From the NCBI GenBank assembly GCA_018806985.1, contig JADANN010000018.1, positions 94,501 through 158,500 of the forward strand: 64,000 bases of DNA, given 5' to 3'. Position numbers and translations under genes: made by a program. This document shows positions 30,064-42,368 of this stretch, in pieces (the first letter of the stretch is position 1; each line of letters opens with the position of its first letter). The notes beneath the pieces were generated by a model. That model was not told where the DNA came from. It saw only the letters and a list, made by a program, of their open reading frames with translations, and searched no databases. This DNA comes from Angiostrongylus vasorum (lineage: Eukaryota > Nematoda > Chromadorea > Rhabditida > Metastrongylidae).

Positions 30064-33010
30064 TCAAAATGGGATTACAGGCTTTATATGTAAAATTTGC
30101 GCAGATTGTGAAGTGGATCTAATGAGTGCTATGTAACCAAAACACCCAGCTGACGACTTAGGCGTGAGAAACTTACTTACATGGTTACTTGGACGGTCCG
30201 TCTTCATGAGCTGTGCAGACCCCCAACACATAGACCATTCGTTCCTTTCTCTCGCAATCGTAGTCCATGGTGGTGGTCTTGTTCGAGCATGGTAGCGCTT
30301 GCGAGTCTCATACCGTGATCTGTAAAACAACTGTAGCTGCGAGTACAGCTGATTAACTTTGTTTGCGAGCACGTCCGCCCAACATGTAGGTGGTCGTCCT
30401 GGGGGACGTTTGCATTCCCTTGGAGTCCACTCTACTGTTCTTTTCGTCCATTTGTCGTCCGTTCTTCTCATTATGTGACCGGCCCATCTATGTTTCGCTA
30501 TCGATGTATATTCTCCTGGATCTCGAAGATGTGACAGATTTTGAATGACCGAGCTTCGCATTCCGGCTAGATATTGGGAGTGCCGGTTATATTTCAGAAG
30601 ACATCGCCCAAGCGTTCTGTGAGTAGTGCGAAGCGTTCTTGACGTAGTTGAAGTATCAACCCACGTCTCCGCAGCATAACAGAGCGCTGAGAGAACCGTA
30701 GAATCCAAGAGATGAGCGCAGATTTTCGGTCCTTCAGTTGGTCGGTGGCTTCTTTGAGAGGCCCGAATGCGGCTCAAGCTGCTCTCCTTCTCCTATCTAT
30801 TTCCTTCATGTTGTTTTCCATGTTCATTGATCGCCCAAGATATACGTACGAGGTGGTCTCTGCAATGAGAGAGCCATCCAATTCAATTTTTTTCGCCTTC
30901 GCACCATGAGTTTTTTCATGAACTGGGACTTCTTTCGATTTATGCGAAGTCCGGTCTATCTTTTTCCCCGCTTCGTTGAGTTCGTTGATCTCTGCTTCGC
31001 CAGTACTTCTTGAGAAAATGACAATGTCGCCGGCAAAACTAAGGTTTGGTAGGAATTTTCCATCAATACCTATGCCTTTCTCATCCCAGTCGAATGCCTT
31101 CATTATCCACTGCAGTGCGGCATTGAACTGCTTTGGCGATATTGTGTCGCCCTGTCGAACACCTTTTCCTATGGGTATGGTAAGAGGTCGATTGAAAAGC
31201 TGTATTTTGGTAGTGCAGTTCCGATAACAGTCGCACAGAGTTCTTATGTAAGACGGCTCCACTCCTTGGTCGATGAGCGCTGATAGGATTGCATTCGTTT
31301 CGACACTGTCAAACGTTTTTTTCATAGTCGACAAAGGTTAGGACTAGAGGCAGGTGGTATTCCCTATAAACTTCGATGACCATGGACACGGTTTGGATGT
31401 GGTCCATACAGCAAAATCCTTTCCGAATTCCTGCTTGTTCGACTGGATGCGCCTCATCCAATGTCCTTGATATGCGCAAGAGGACAATCTTTGTGAAGAG
31501 CTTGTAAAGTACACCCAACAAGCATACGGGACGACAGTTACGAAGATCCCTTCGGTCTCCTTTCTTGGGCAGGATGACCGTACGCGATGTCCTCCACTGG
31601 TCTGGGATTTTTTCCTTTTGAAACTAGGCTGTCATATGATTTGCGAGAAGTACATGTAAATTGTGGCCTCCAGCTCTAGAGAACTCGGCGGTGACATTGT
31701 CTGGTCCTGGAGCTGTGCCTCTTTTCATGCTTTCTATCGCAACTCGAACCTCCGACGGAAGAATTCCAGATGGTTTTTTCTCCAGCTGGGATATTTGGAG
31801 CCGGGACAGGGATTGTGGAACGGAAAAGGTTGGTGTAGAACGTTTCCGCTATTAATTCCATACCATACTACTACTGTATATCCTTACTAGTGACGGACAT
31901 ACGATCCGATCTTCTTGCTTGAGGAACTGAAGCGAATTCACACAGCTTTCTAGTCCTTCGACAAGCATGTCGTAGTCTTCGGTCGGCTCTTCTTTAATCT
32001 GCTAGTCACGTTTGGATAGGGCTTCATTCAGAATGTTCTCGTCGTACACAGCTAGACTTTTTCCTCGTGGTCGATGAAGAGAGTTCTTTTCCAGCTTGTG
32101 GCTGATTCGAATTTTCGCGCGAAGAAGGCGGTGATCGGAGCCAGTACAGAATGACGGGACTACCGATTTGTCAAGTAGGCACCATCTTCTGTTTGTTAGA
32201 ATATGGTCCATCTCTGCATGAATCATGCCTTTGGGAGGCTCCCATGTCCAGCGGCGACTTTCTTTCTTCTGGAAAAACGAGTTTCCATGGAAGAGACGTG
32301 CTGCTGACAGGAGTCCTGCGAGACGGTTCCCATTCTCATTTCTTTCTTCTAATCCAAAATTTCCTACCCTGTATTCGCTCTCGTTGGCCTTTCCTATTCT
32401 GGCGTTGAAGTCTCCGACAACAAATTTATAATATGCTTTATCACTGCGGATGACTTTCTCCAACTGATAGTAGAATGCATTTAATTCGTACTCATCAGCT
32501 GCGTCGGTCGGTGAGTAGCAGTTGATGATACTGATCTTCTTATGATGCGACAGTTGAAGACGGAAGACGGCTATGCGAGGGGAAAGGATCTCGTATGAGT
32601 CGACGAGATGGACAATGGACGGTTGGACGACAAAGCCTACTCCGCCGACATTTCGTGACGGGACCTTTTCTCCACAGATCACAAGGGTTCCGTTGTTTAG
32701 TTGGAGTATGTCGGTCTACTCGATTTTTTGTTTCTTGTAATGCGATCACGTGAAATTTAAATCGATCTGCGGCTACAAGAAGGGCGTCAAGATCGGCATC
32801 TGTGGAGAGTGTTCTAGCATTATACGTGCATAGTAAGAAGCAACATCCATGGCGTGTCGTGCGTGTGTTCGTCAGATCCAGTTCCAATGACGTCCTGCGT
32901 AGCCCGGGATTTTCTGGCCTCTCACCGGTCGTCTCACCGCGTTATAGACAGCAGCACCCAGTGTGCGGAGTACTGAGGCTGATCTGTTGCTGGTCGTGCA
33001 ACTTGGTCCT
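30064..33010 (-). mobile_element. RTE-clade non-LTR retrotransposon, near full-length but broken
   Basis: Minus-strand frames in order: the endonuclease N-terminus with CTYNARTLS and HVIALQETKNR (32887-32540); the endonuclease core (32682-32002) with [30 protein letters not shown] and [13 protein letters not shown]; the reverse transcriptase (31521-31309 and 31334-30774) with EQAGIRKGFCCMDHIQTV, KGVRQGDTISPKQFNAALQW and a catalytic-box region; and the C-terminal region (30777-30064) with HRWAGHIMRRTDDKW and PGRPPTCWADVL. The layout of AP endonuclease plus RT in one reading unit is that of RTE elements. Frameshifts separate the pieces. The catalytic FADD box reads FAGD (near 31020), replacing one essential Asp. 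It cannot move on its own. Confidence 0.92.
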
Positions 33011-34970
33011 CCCTGGAGTCCTGGCGTAACCTTGCAAGGGCGTATCCAGGTATTCACCACTATGTGGATCAGAGTGAGATGTGTTTTCGGCGACGAATCC
33101 TTCGCTCGGTCTTCCTACCAGTTGATTCGTAGAGATGTTAAAACTCAAACGTGGGCAATTAAACCTTGAGAAACAGATGCTAAAATTGGCTGTAAGAAAG
33201 AAGCAGTTTGGAGAATTCCTAAATTCAACGCATTCGGATTACGGAAGGTTTAGGCTTATCGGTTTTCATCCCTTCCACCTTTGTGGTATCACGCTGTAGA
33301 TATTTCAACCTGAGCTTGATTCCTTGCATTATGCAATAATTTTCAGATTTCTGTGGAACGAAATGAAATAATGATGCGTTGATTTTCAGCGGAGCATAAG
33401 CTGGCTTTGTAGGAAAGACTACTACGGGGTCTAATTTGAAAAATGAAGGTTGTCAACTATTGTCAGCAACTAGCCAAAAAAAATTTTTTTCCCGCTTACA
33501 TGCCATAGTTGCTAACGACTGCAATTTAATATATATGTAAATATTATGGCGAGCGAGTAGCGCTGTGGTAGCGTAGAAACGCCGTTTAATAATAAGCGCA
33601 AAGCAATGGTCCCACATCGCACCCGGTTAACTTAGGTTTTTCTCTCACGGAAACAGGAGGATAAGTACCAGATGCTGGCTATCATTCCACAAAGGCTGGT
33701 GATTGCCTGTGATGAAGATCCGGTAGTACCCCTAAGACTGCTATCCTAGGATTCCAGAGAGCATCAGTTCGACCAGAATTTGGCGACATCCAGAAGTCAA
33801 AATGTTCAGGTGGAAACCGAAGCAATACGCATAATCAAAGGCTTCCGCGAATGACGGATGCATGAAAACGAACGGCAGGAAGGAAGTGGTGACATCCACA
33901 CAATGCGTGTTGTTGGGTTATATAAAAAGTAGGATTGCTAGAAATTTCGTCGCCTCCAACCTTCAACATCAAATCCGCACTTTATGATGCTAGGCTCTAT
34001 TATCCAAAGTAAATTCTTTAGAGCCGAAATATAGTTGTCTGCGAGAAACATGATTATTTGTCCCGTCGGGTTATTTGTCCAAGAGGTTAAATTCTAATCA
34101 TATGGACGTCATAAATCATCTTAAGGTATTCTTAACAGCAACGTGGTCGTTAAGATCCCTCTCAGGAAGCAATTCAATTTCCGTGGAGTAATTTTTGCGT
34201 GGAGCAACATGATTGTTTCCTTTAAACTACTCACTAACGGTCACAGATGTTACAGTTGTTGTGGCATTTCGTCCATTTGGTGACGACAGTGGTCTACCGA
34301 GTAGGGATAACGCTTCGAAATCTGGGGCAAACATGAGGTATTTAGGTGTTTAATCTTTGTCCAGCCTGAGGGAAGAATGTCGGTTGCTGCGCACAGTCCA
34401 TTTTTGTTGCTTGCCATAATGCGATTAAGAAATAGAATTATTTTTTTAAGCGAAAGAATGCAGAAAAGTTTTTTGTGAATAAAGATGATACTTCTGCTGC
34501 TCGTTTAGTTAATACTTCAGCTACTTGTCGAATTTTTGTTGTCTTTCTAATTAGCCTGAAATCTCTTGTGGTGCTACTCGGAGTTGTTCTACAATCCATC
34601 CTACTGTCATGCTTCATAGATCGTCGCCGTTTTAAAGTAGTTGTCGTCGACCAAAGAACATCTTCATGTGCATGGATCTCATTCCGTGATGGAACTTTTT
34701 GAGAAAGGTACCAGTCGTGTCGTTGGCCCGCTAGCGATTCTCAAACGAGACTCTGATATTGTCACTGTTGTTCATGACTTGCTGTCCAGCTCGGACTTAT
34801 AAAAAAACCTGCATTTCATTGTAATCGACCAAACTCTTTGGAAAAAAAAAGTCACGAAGGTAACGTGTAAAGATGGCGGAAAACCCAAATATTTCACTTG
34901 AAAGTCATTTTAAAAACGAATGCGATCTTAACTTTCTAACAATCTACTGTTTAGTTCGCGCTCTCCTTCA
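33011..34970. other. Repeat fragments, no supported gene
   Basis: 33660-33800 contains a decayed inverted fragment like family A (GATTGCCTGTGATGAAGATC). Near 33550 is a tRNA-like CGAGTAGCGCTGTGGTAGCG. A plus frame at 34475-34702 has a hydrophobic run but no further support. Confidence 0.35.
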
Positions 34971-34973
34971 AAT

Positions 34974-35249
34974 TTAGGCAAAAAAAATCACATAGAATCC
35001 AATTCTTGGTATAACACATAGTACGACAGCAGTGCATCCGAGAGCAGAATTGTAGCCCTGAAAAACCATCAGCCATGGCAGTTTAACAAATATCCGTTTG
35101 AAAGAAGGGTGGACTGGATCCGTTGAGCTTTTCAAGAGCTTTTGCTCCAGCACGGCCTTCTCTTGCTTCCCTTCGCTGGATAGTTGCACAAGCGGATCCA
35201 AAATACCACCTATGAAAAATTTCACGAAAACCTGGCTAGTTCCGTACAT
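34974..35249 (-). CDS. Possible small membrane protein, unassigned
   Basis: An ATG-started minus frame of 91 residues. It has a charged middle (EGKQEKAVLEQKLLKSS) and a C-terminal hydrophobic stretch (CTAVVLCVIPRIGFYVIFFA). CTGTTAAG directly before the ATG could be a splice acceptor. No polyadenylation signal is visible downstream, and a plus-strand frame overlaps it. No family is recognised. Confidence 0.25.
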   Translation of the reverse strand: MYGTSQVFVKFFIGGILDPLVQLSSEGKQEKAVLEQKLLKSSTDPVHPSFKRIFVKLPWLMVFQGYNSALGCTAVVLCVIPRIGFYVIFFA

Positions 35250-36243
35250 CTTAACAGAAATTGTTGATTCACTCCAGATTTATAGCCGTTCTAGGACTAA
35301 CGGTCCAACGGAGTGGACTGTTTTATTCAAGTCTCCTTTTTTCCCATACGAAGATAATGGTGCAGTGCAATCTAAAAAATTCGTGAATGAATCTGGATTT
35401 CAGTGAAGAAAGATGAACATGCGATTTGTGGCCTGAGGACTATCGCAGTCGAGTATGTGAAATAGGACCATGTATGTCTTAAACTGCAATAAAGAAGTGT
35501 ACTATCGGTCTGACTAGGGAATGAACACAATATGTTATCGCCAAGATGTGAACCGAACCACGTGATTCTTCTAATGTACTGCTCTCCACATTGCCCATAG
35601 AGAATAATTTATGTCATAGCCAAGAAGACACAGTGTTTTTTCTTCTTGAATATACAAATGGTTCGGTTTTTTGTTATCCTTAGCTCATTACTGGTAGTTA
35701 GTCATTATTGGTTCTTACGCGGTATGCTAAGCAAGCAACGCCAGGCACCGATGTATACGTTGTCGGTGGTACGGAAATTTTGTGGAAATGGTTGGAAAAG
35801 CCAGTGTCTATTGAACTTCATGAAAATTCTTGAGCACTATCGCTTCAGAAGTGGATCATTAATATTCGAAAGAGATCTTCGGCATGAACTCCGCTTCGAA
35901 ATTTTATTGGGCAACACAAACAATCTTTCTGAATCTCACGAATAGTGGATTAACAAAATAGACAGGACGAAAAAAATGGGAACCGTCAAACTTTTGGGTA
36001 GCTCTCGAGCGAAATGGTACGGCGGAACACATTCTAAGATCAAATTTGCAGAAGAGAATATCATGATGTCTTTTTCACGGTTGGCAGATGAATCGGGCAC
36101 CACACGTTCTTAAATGATGGAAAAAATCACTAAAAAAGTAGCAGAATTGTCGAGCGAACGGCAAAATCGGGTAGCAACGTATGCTACCGACTTTGGAAAG
36201 CCATTCTAATCCATGTGAGATCGCTGTAGCACGGATATTTCAG

Positions 36244-36390
36244 GAATTGCACGAGAATCGACTCAATCAGAACTCAACCACATTCGAGAACGATGAAGAA
36301 AAAATCCTGAAGAAGCAGTCGCCGCCAAAAGCAAAAACTTCAGATACCTTTGTGGATGGTGGTTCGAATCAATACTTGGACGAATTGAAT
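36244..36390 (+). CDS. Candidate internal exon, unknown gene
   Basis: Bounded by ATATTTCAG and AAT|GTAAGA, 147 nt, open in phase 0 at both ends. It encodes a polar 49-residue stretch including HENRLNQNSTTFENDEEKI and DTFVDGGSNQYLDEL. Upstream frames (35646-36120) look coding-like but are broken by stops. A short frame after TTTCAG near 37322 could be a terminal exon. Confidence 0.35.
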
Positions 36391-36819
36391 GTAAGAGCCC
36401 CATAATATGAAATGTGGTGTCGGATCTTGTAAAGGACAAAGAAGGGATTTATTAAACGGTGTTGCCATAGTATTTGAAAAAGATCTATATGTTATTATTT
36501 ATAAAGACTTGTTGTGGCTAACGTCCTAGCCACTTCAAGTTTCTGAGAATCAGAATGATTTTCACAGCGTTCACAGTAGTTGATCAGCGCCGCGTGTTAG
36601 TATTCATAGTCTTAAAAGGTCTAGTAGAGTGGAACCCCCACACGATTCTCACTGAATGCACTAGCCATAATAAGGAACCAGTTGTGATAATATTTTGCAA
36701 AGAGATTAATACGTCCAAATATCGATTAGTCACGTCGATGTTAACTAAATGACGAACATCGAAATTCAACAAGATGATGTTTAACTTCGATTTCATCCCT
36801 ATGCATTCTTAAACGGATG

Positions 36820-37270
36820 TGAAAAACAACCACAACGGTGCTGAGATAAGAGCAAAACTCCGAACCTTAGCTGTGCTGAAGGAAAGGCAATGCAAGACCC
36901 TTGGTTGGCAAGGTGGTCAGTACTATGGAAAGCGTAATGGAGTGTTCAATCGCCAAATGAGGTCGAATGTTGCTCATATCTCAGTAACCCCTATGGTTGT
37001 ATTTCGCATGATATTCTCACATAAAAAAGATTAGAATGCAAACAGAAATTAAAGTTGTGATTCCGACCGCCGCTTCAGCCTAATTTGGGTCAATACCGAT
37101 TTGTGCTCCCCAGGTAATTCACAGTGACGAGTGATTTGTGATACCCAGAGTTGGAGTAGGAAAATTGCTTAAGAGAATGGAAAAGGGAAGACCTTGGTTG
37201 GTGTGATTGATAGCAAGTAAACTGAAACCCGAAAGGATAACCGCATTTTGGGTAAGACATTTTCCAAGTG
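36820..37270 (+). mobile_element. Family C SINE, diverged
   Basis: 36940-37270 has TTGCTCATATCTCAGTAACC, the CGCTTCAGCCTAATTTGGGT block, CCGATTTGTGCTCCCCAGG and a worn tRNA-like head (CCTTGGTTGGTGTGATTGAT). 36820-36870 is an inverted piece of the same family (ACAACCACAACGGTGCTGAG). Confidence 0.55.
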
Positions 37271-37933
37271 CGCATTTGCGTTGCCATAGTAGCCTTCATT
37301 TTATATAAATAGATATTTCAGATCAGGCATTCTAGACGCACCTTAGAGTTTCGAATTAAGATTAATCAGAAATGACTATTTTCTCAGTCTTGGATAGGAT
37401 GGTTGCTCGCGATTAGCTCTATTCGGAACTGTGCGATTTGTTCAGCTTGCTGCTCATATTGTATAAGCACAAGCGACATTTGACGACGTATGTTCAAATT
37501 TTTTCCCTTCCTATGGTCTGAAATTAAATGTCATCAGCTTCGGTTAAAAACAGGCAGGAGAGGACTTTTTCCAATGAATATAAGGCAGAAAAAAATAATC
37601 AAAATGAGAAATATTGGTATCTTATGCGGGATATCGTATTATTCACTGAAGTATAGCAATGGACAGCATCAGTAGCACTTGATACCTCTATTTGATGTGC
37701 AGACTGAGGGCAAGTCCATTAGTTGGGTTATCGTGGTGAAATGACGATCGCAGTCAGCTGTAGTTTAACACATACGCGACCGTGTGACACTATGTTATGT
37801 CACCCCTCTTCCGTAGTTTGTAGTGTTTATTTTAATGGTCTTGAATCATCTCAGCTAACGATGACTTCACCTTGATCCTCGATAGACTTCTCATTGATAG
37901 TGGCAACAAAGTGGCAGGGGGTATAGAGGACCG

Positions 37934-38211
37934 GTGTGCGGATCCGAGAAATATTTCTTGTTTGTGACAGATTCGGAAGCTGCTAGTGAACAACGCGAAC
38001 CGAGAAGCTCTATGAACGCAAAACAGGACCGGCCCGTACATTCAAACAAGGGAACATGTGTGCGTTGTTACAAGGTTATCAGAGAGCTCAACGACCGAAA
38101 AACGCTGCAAAACAAACTGCAAGGTCTAGAAATAGATGCAGTGATTGTAATAAATATTATTGCTTTGAATGTTTCAACAAACTTTGTATTATGTGCACAT
38201 CTCCTGTAAGA
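37934..38211 (+). pseudogene. Cysteine-rich zinc-finger end, piggyBac-transposase-like relic
   Basis: A plus frame gives GTCVRCYKVIREL. After a frame change it continues as NRCSDCNKYYCFECFNKLCI and MC. The spacing CxxC, then CxxC, CxxC and CxxC resembles the Cys-rich domain at the end of piggyBac-type transposases. The rest of a transposase was not found, so the family is uncertain. Confidence 0.3.
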
Positions 38212-38229
38212 AATTCTATGTGAAGATTA

Positions 38230-40630
38230 TTTATTGTAAGCGGGAATTAGTCGTTGTATTTAAAGATTTTTGGTTTTAGGTGGGAGCTGAAAGTTGTATG
38301 TGGAAAGTGTAGTTGATTCAGTGTAGGCAAGAGTGTTCTCTAAAGGACTTCCTTCGATTCTAACTACAGGAAAGAGTGGCAGGATCTTACTATTATTGTT
38401 ATGGTCATTGGTAATTGCTGTTAAGTCGTATTACGTAAATTGTAAACTGTATGTGGCAAAATAAATGTGACATAGAAATGTGATAACCCTTAGTAAATGT
38501 TTCGAAAGACAAACTGTGTTGAGATGAGTGACATGGCAACAGCGTGTGTCAATACTCTCTCGGCGTCTCCAAACTTCGCTTTCTGCCCCATTGAACGATC
38601 CATAATTTTTGCTCTGCTCACTGTGAAGCCCTATTTGTGTCACACCGGCCATTTCTGCAACTTCGAAATGACTCTTACAGAGGTCACTAGTCGCGAGAGT
38701 GTTAATGAAAGTTCTAAAGTAAGATTTGTCAACTCTTCGTTCACCAAATGTGTTATCACGTTTTTTGCTGCTGTAAAGTGTCATCTCGTAGTAAGCGATG
38801 CTTTGATAGGGAGGATTAAATGGAATATCCTGTGAATCGTAGAGGCAGCGGCAAAAGCCTTGGCATAGAATGTGGAGGTTGACAGAAATGCTCATGGTGT
38901 GTAGCTTCTAAACTGCTCAAGCATTTGAGGGGGGAATATTTTTTAAACTTGTTCACCTTCATCCAACCTCCCCAGTGCATTATGCATAACCCCAACGATT
39001 TTCTCTGTTACCTCTGGACGTACGGTACCTTGTGCCTTAGCAATGAGATGTTTAGTAAGCGGATGCACCCAACGTGGATTAAGTTGCGGAAGACTTTTGA
39101 TTTTTTTCTGTAGGAAACCCCAGCCTTAATCATGACTTGAGTTTTAGCGCCTTAAATTTTTAGCTCAATTTTAATTGACTTGCACCTGTAGGGATGCAGC
39201 ATCATATCGTTTAAGATGCATTACTATTAGGCTTGAAGATAGTATTCTTTATAATTTACTCTAGTTGAAATGCAATTTGGTAAACTGTCTGCTAAAATAC
39301 TCGCTGATTTCTTGATTCACTGGTGCTGATATTTTCTCGAAAAACTTTCTCTCGAACTTTTAATCAGAGATAGTTTAACATCCATTTCTTTGGAAAAAGC
39401 AAGTTCCCAACAGAAGCATTGAACAGGAGTAAAGGAGTGTCTATCCCATAGCAACTGACATGACTTCCGGTATACATCATTTTAAAATGAATAACTGGCT
39501 GCTTCTTTCGTTACCAAGATAATCTTCCAATGATTTATTATCAAACATTTTTTTCTCCTTGTTGTTAAAGCAGTCATCCTTCCATGGAAATTGACGATCC
39601 GATATCAGCTCCTTAATTGTGGCTTAAAAATTGACCATTAGCTGAAGGTTGAACTCAGTACCACTGTCACGAAATTTACATTAGTAGAATTGTTCGAACA
39701 ATAAAGTGGAATACTCTTCTGACTGATTGCTTAGCATAGGTTCAAATGAATGAGATCCAGGATGAGATCCACTGGATTGAACTCGATGACTAATAAGCCT
39801 AGGGAAAACTACTTAAAGCCCATTTTTCCTTATAAATAAGCACCGATATTGTGTGTGAGCAATTCCTTATCTGACAAAAGTCTACGTTTCGCAAAGAACT
39901 TTTCAAACTTTCCTGACTGGCACATTCGGTGCTTCCCATCGGAAATGAGCTCGCTGCTCAAGCCTGTCAATTATCTCCTGCCAACCAATAGCTGCTAAGC
40001 GCATCAAACTTTAAGAGAAGGAAAAAATTTTGACCACTTGTGAATTTGAATGCTCGTATCATTTTGAAATGGTCAACAAACATCTACTAGAAATGCATGG
40101 ATTTTCCGATGTTCGTTGAAAATTCAGACTTATTTAGATTACTGAATCTATTCAGTTAATTGGTTTAAAGAACTTTAAAAAACAAACTTTTTCTACGATA
40201 ACATCGGAATGTTCATTTCAAGTAATGTGATCAGCAGCACTTGTTCAGGCAGTAGGTGAGAGCTCAGTGTTTTCCTTCTGTGTAGGCACAGCTAAAAGTG
40301 TCATGAAGAATGCAATTCTTCACCTCATTTGGGCAAAGAGTCCATGACGATTACGTTTTTGACGTTTTGGTTGTTTTTGATTGTTATTTCAATGCTTCGC
40401 TGTAGCTTCGCAAGAAGAGGAAGTTGCAAATATCCCACTATTGATATTTTTGACAAGTCAAGTACCTGGGTAGTTGTCGAAAAAATAAGTTAGGTTCGCT
40501 AATAATCGTAGTGTATCCCATATTCTAACACCTCGTTTCACAGTGGAAATCTGTTCCATTGCCTTGTTCGTGATTAACCTTTATAAAAAAGCAACTGTAT
40601 AGTGATGAATGTGGAACAGCTGAACATTGT
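38230..40630. other. AT-rich stretch, nothing firm
   Basis: A 154-codon minus frame at 38431-38895 and an overlapping 112-codon plus frame have no domain, no repeat match and no clear boundaries. Either could be chance. Confidence 0.3.
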
Positions 40631-40634
40631 CTTG

Positions 40635-40850
40635 CTACGCTGAGAATTTTGAAACATCTGAACAAAACAGTACTTTCTCTGTTTTCGTTGGTGCATTCCC
40701 GTTGACAAGGCGACCAGTGTAAGAGCGGAGAATTGCTAAGTAGACATCCATCTTTTCGGAACTAACATACTTTTCCATCTCACCTTCCAAAGGAGCACTA
40801 CGTCTGCGAATGAACGCAGTTAAAAATCTCTTGCTCAAGAACTCGGAGTT
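40635..40850 (-). CDS. Candidate terminal exon, unknown gene
   Basis: After acceptor AAATTTTAG at 40851, 71 residues are open to a TAG. The start region is basic (FLSKRFLTAFIRRRSAPLEG), followed by EKYVSSEKMDVYLAILRSYT. A GTGAGA donor-like site inside (after LEG) could end a shorter exon. No polyadenylation signal is close. No family is recognised. Confidence 0.3.
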   Translation of the reverse strand, partial: NSEFLSKRFLTAFIRRRSAPLEGEMEKYVSSEKMDVYLAILRSYTGRLVNGNAPTKTEKVLFCSDVSKFSA

Positions 40851-41034
40851 CTAAAATTTATTCTCTCTACCAAAATCACAGATTTAGAAAAAATTCCTTA
40901 CGAGATCTTAAAACGGATGGAGAAGAAAAACCTGGAGGTGGTCGACGTATGGAATGAGTTAAACTCTACTATCTGGCGATTTTAATCTTGCCGAAATATG
41001 GTAATTAAAGTAGCGTTGAGATATGACAGCATAA

Positions 41035-41350
41035 AGACCACTTGTTTTTACTCTAATACCTTGCCATGAATGAAGAAGAAGCTGTGAGTGAAGCAAATAA
41101 AAAATAGAACATCGTTATTCGGTTGTATCTCGGGATTAACAGGATTCGATGCCTGTTTATGCTTCCCAGACTATTCCCGTTTCCAAGTTATTGTTGGTAG
41201 TACCGTTAGAGCAAAAAATTCGCTGGGAAAAAAAAGGAAAGCAAGGTCTCGGCTGGTGCGGTGGATAAGACGTCACCCTCCGGAAATCGCGAGTTCGAAG
41301 CGCACCTTAGGTTCCGGGTCTTGCTCATATCTCAGCAGCCTTGGAATCTC
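41035..41350 (+). mobile_element. Family C SINE, more than one unit long
   Basis: It begins with a unit end (TACCTTGCCATGAATGAAGAA), then GATGCCTGTTTATGCTTCCC and the tRNA-like head GGCTGGTGCGGTGGATAAGA with B-box-like CGCGAGTTCGAAGCG,  then GGGTCTTGCTCATATCTCAG. Confidence 0.65.
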
Positions 41351-41419
41351 TCATTTGCTTGAATTGTTGAGCTCTCAATCAAAAATTTTGCGATTCGTTT
41401 ATGAAAATAGCAACCTAGT

Positions 41420-41705
41420 GGTGGCGTGCTTAGTGCAGTTGCTAGAAGTTTGCACAGTACAAACAGAATCGGTCGTTGGTTCGATCCCGCGCACTGGGCA
41501 ATCGGATTGTCGATATTTTCTTTCTTGGTCGGAAAAAGTGACACCGGACCATTCGATGTGAATAAGAGCGCTGGCTTGTTACAATACGCTGACAGAACAG
41601 TATAAATACGCTAGGTATAGGCAAGATCTTCATTCGTTCATTTCTAACGATACTTGAGAAGGTCGAATGCATGACGCAACTACCGGAGATTGATCTCCTC
41701 TAGGC
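41420..41705 (+). mobile_element. Family B SINE, diverged
   Basis: Head TGCTTAGTGCAGTTGCTAG with B box TTGGTTCGATCCCGCGC. The tail AAGGTCGAATGCATGACGCA leads to GAGATTGATCTCCTCTAGGC. The middle is badly decayed. Confidence 0.5.
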
Positions 41706-42368
41706 GTTTTACACTTTTGAAAAAGCTTTAAGTTTTTCAAAAAAATAATATAGCAGGTCTAGGAGAGTTAGGCAGCAAAAATTTGTTTTGTTATTAAGAA
41801 TATCTTCTCACGTGTGACTGTGGTACATCATTCACTCACTGTTCAGTTCTATTCTTCATTGTTATTTGAATGGTTAGTTCAGTGACCATTTAACTGGCCC
41901 AACTTCCCTCCAATGTCGAATTTTTTTTCTCAGTGTGAGAGAACTCCTATTTGGCATTAAAGGTCAAGCTGAGTGTTCCTGCTCATTAATGCTTTTTAAA
42001 TGAGCCAAAGAGAATTCCATTCATTTCCATGTTTCTTGCTGTTAGCATTTTCTGAAGTGCAAAATAGTGTCCCACCATGAATGTTTAAACAAGAGAAGTT
42101 GTATCGGCATAGTGAATCAACAGCTGGAGGCTAAATTATAATATCGGCCTTCTCCTCAATTTAAATGGACCCGTGGAAACAATCTTATCTGCTCAATCAC
42201 TCTCCATTTGCATTAAAACATAGTCAAAATTTTAAAAGGATTATATGTTTATACAAGGATACATCATGCTACGAGTAAATGAACATGAAAATGTAAAAAA
42301 GCGCACATTATCATAAGCATTCAACATTCCAGCCGGATTTCTAAGATGTAACATTCTCAGACTTGTCC

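Noticed and set aside
38431..38895. 154-codon minus ORF overlapping a 112-codon plus ORF
   Set aside because: No domain, boundary signals or repeat match; cannot be told from chance.
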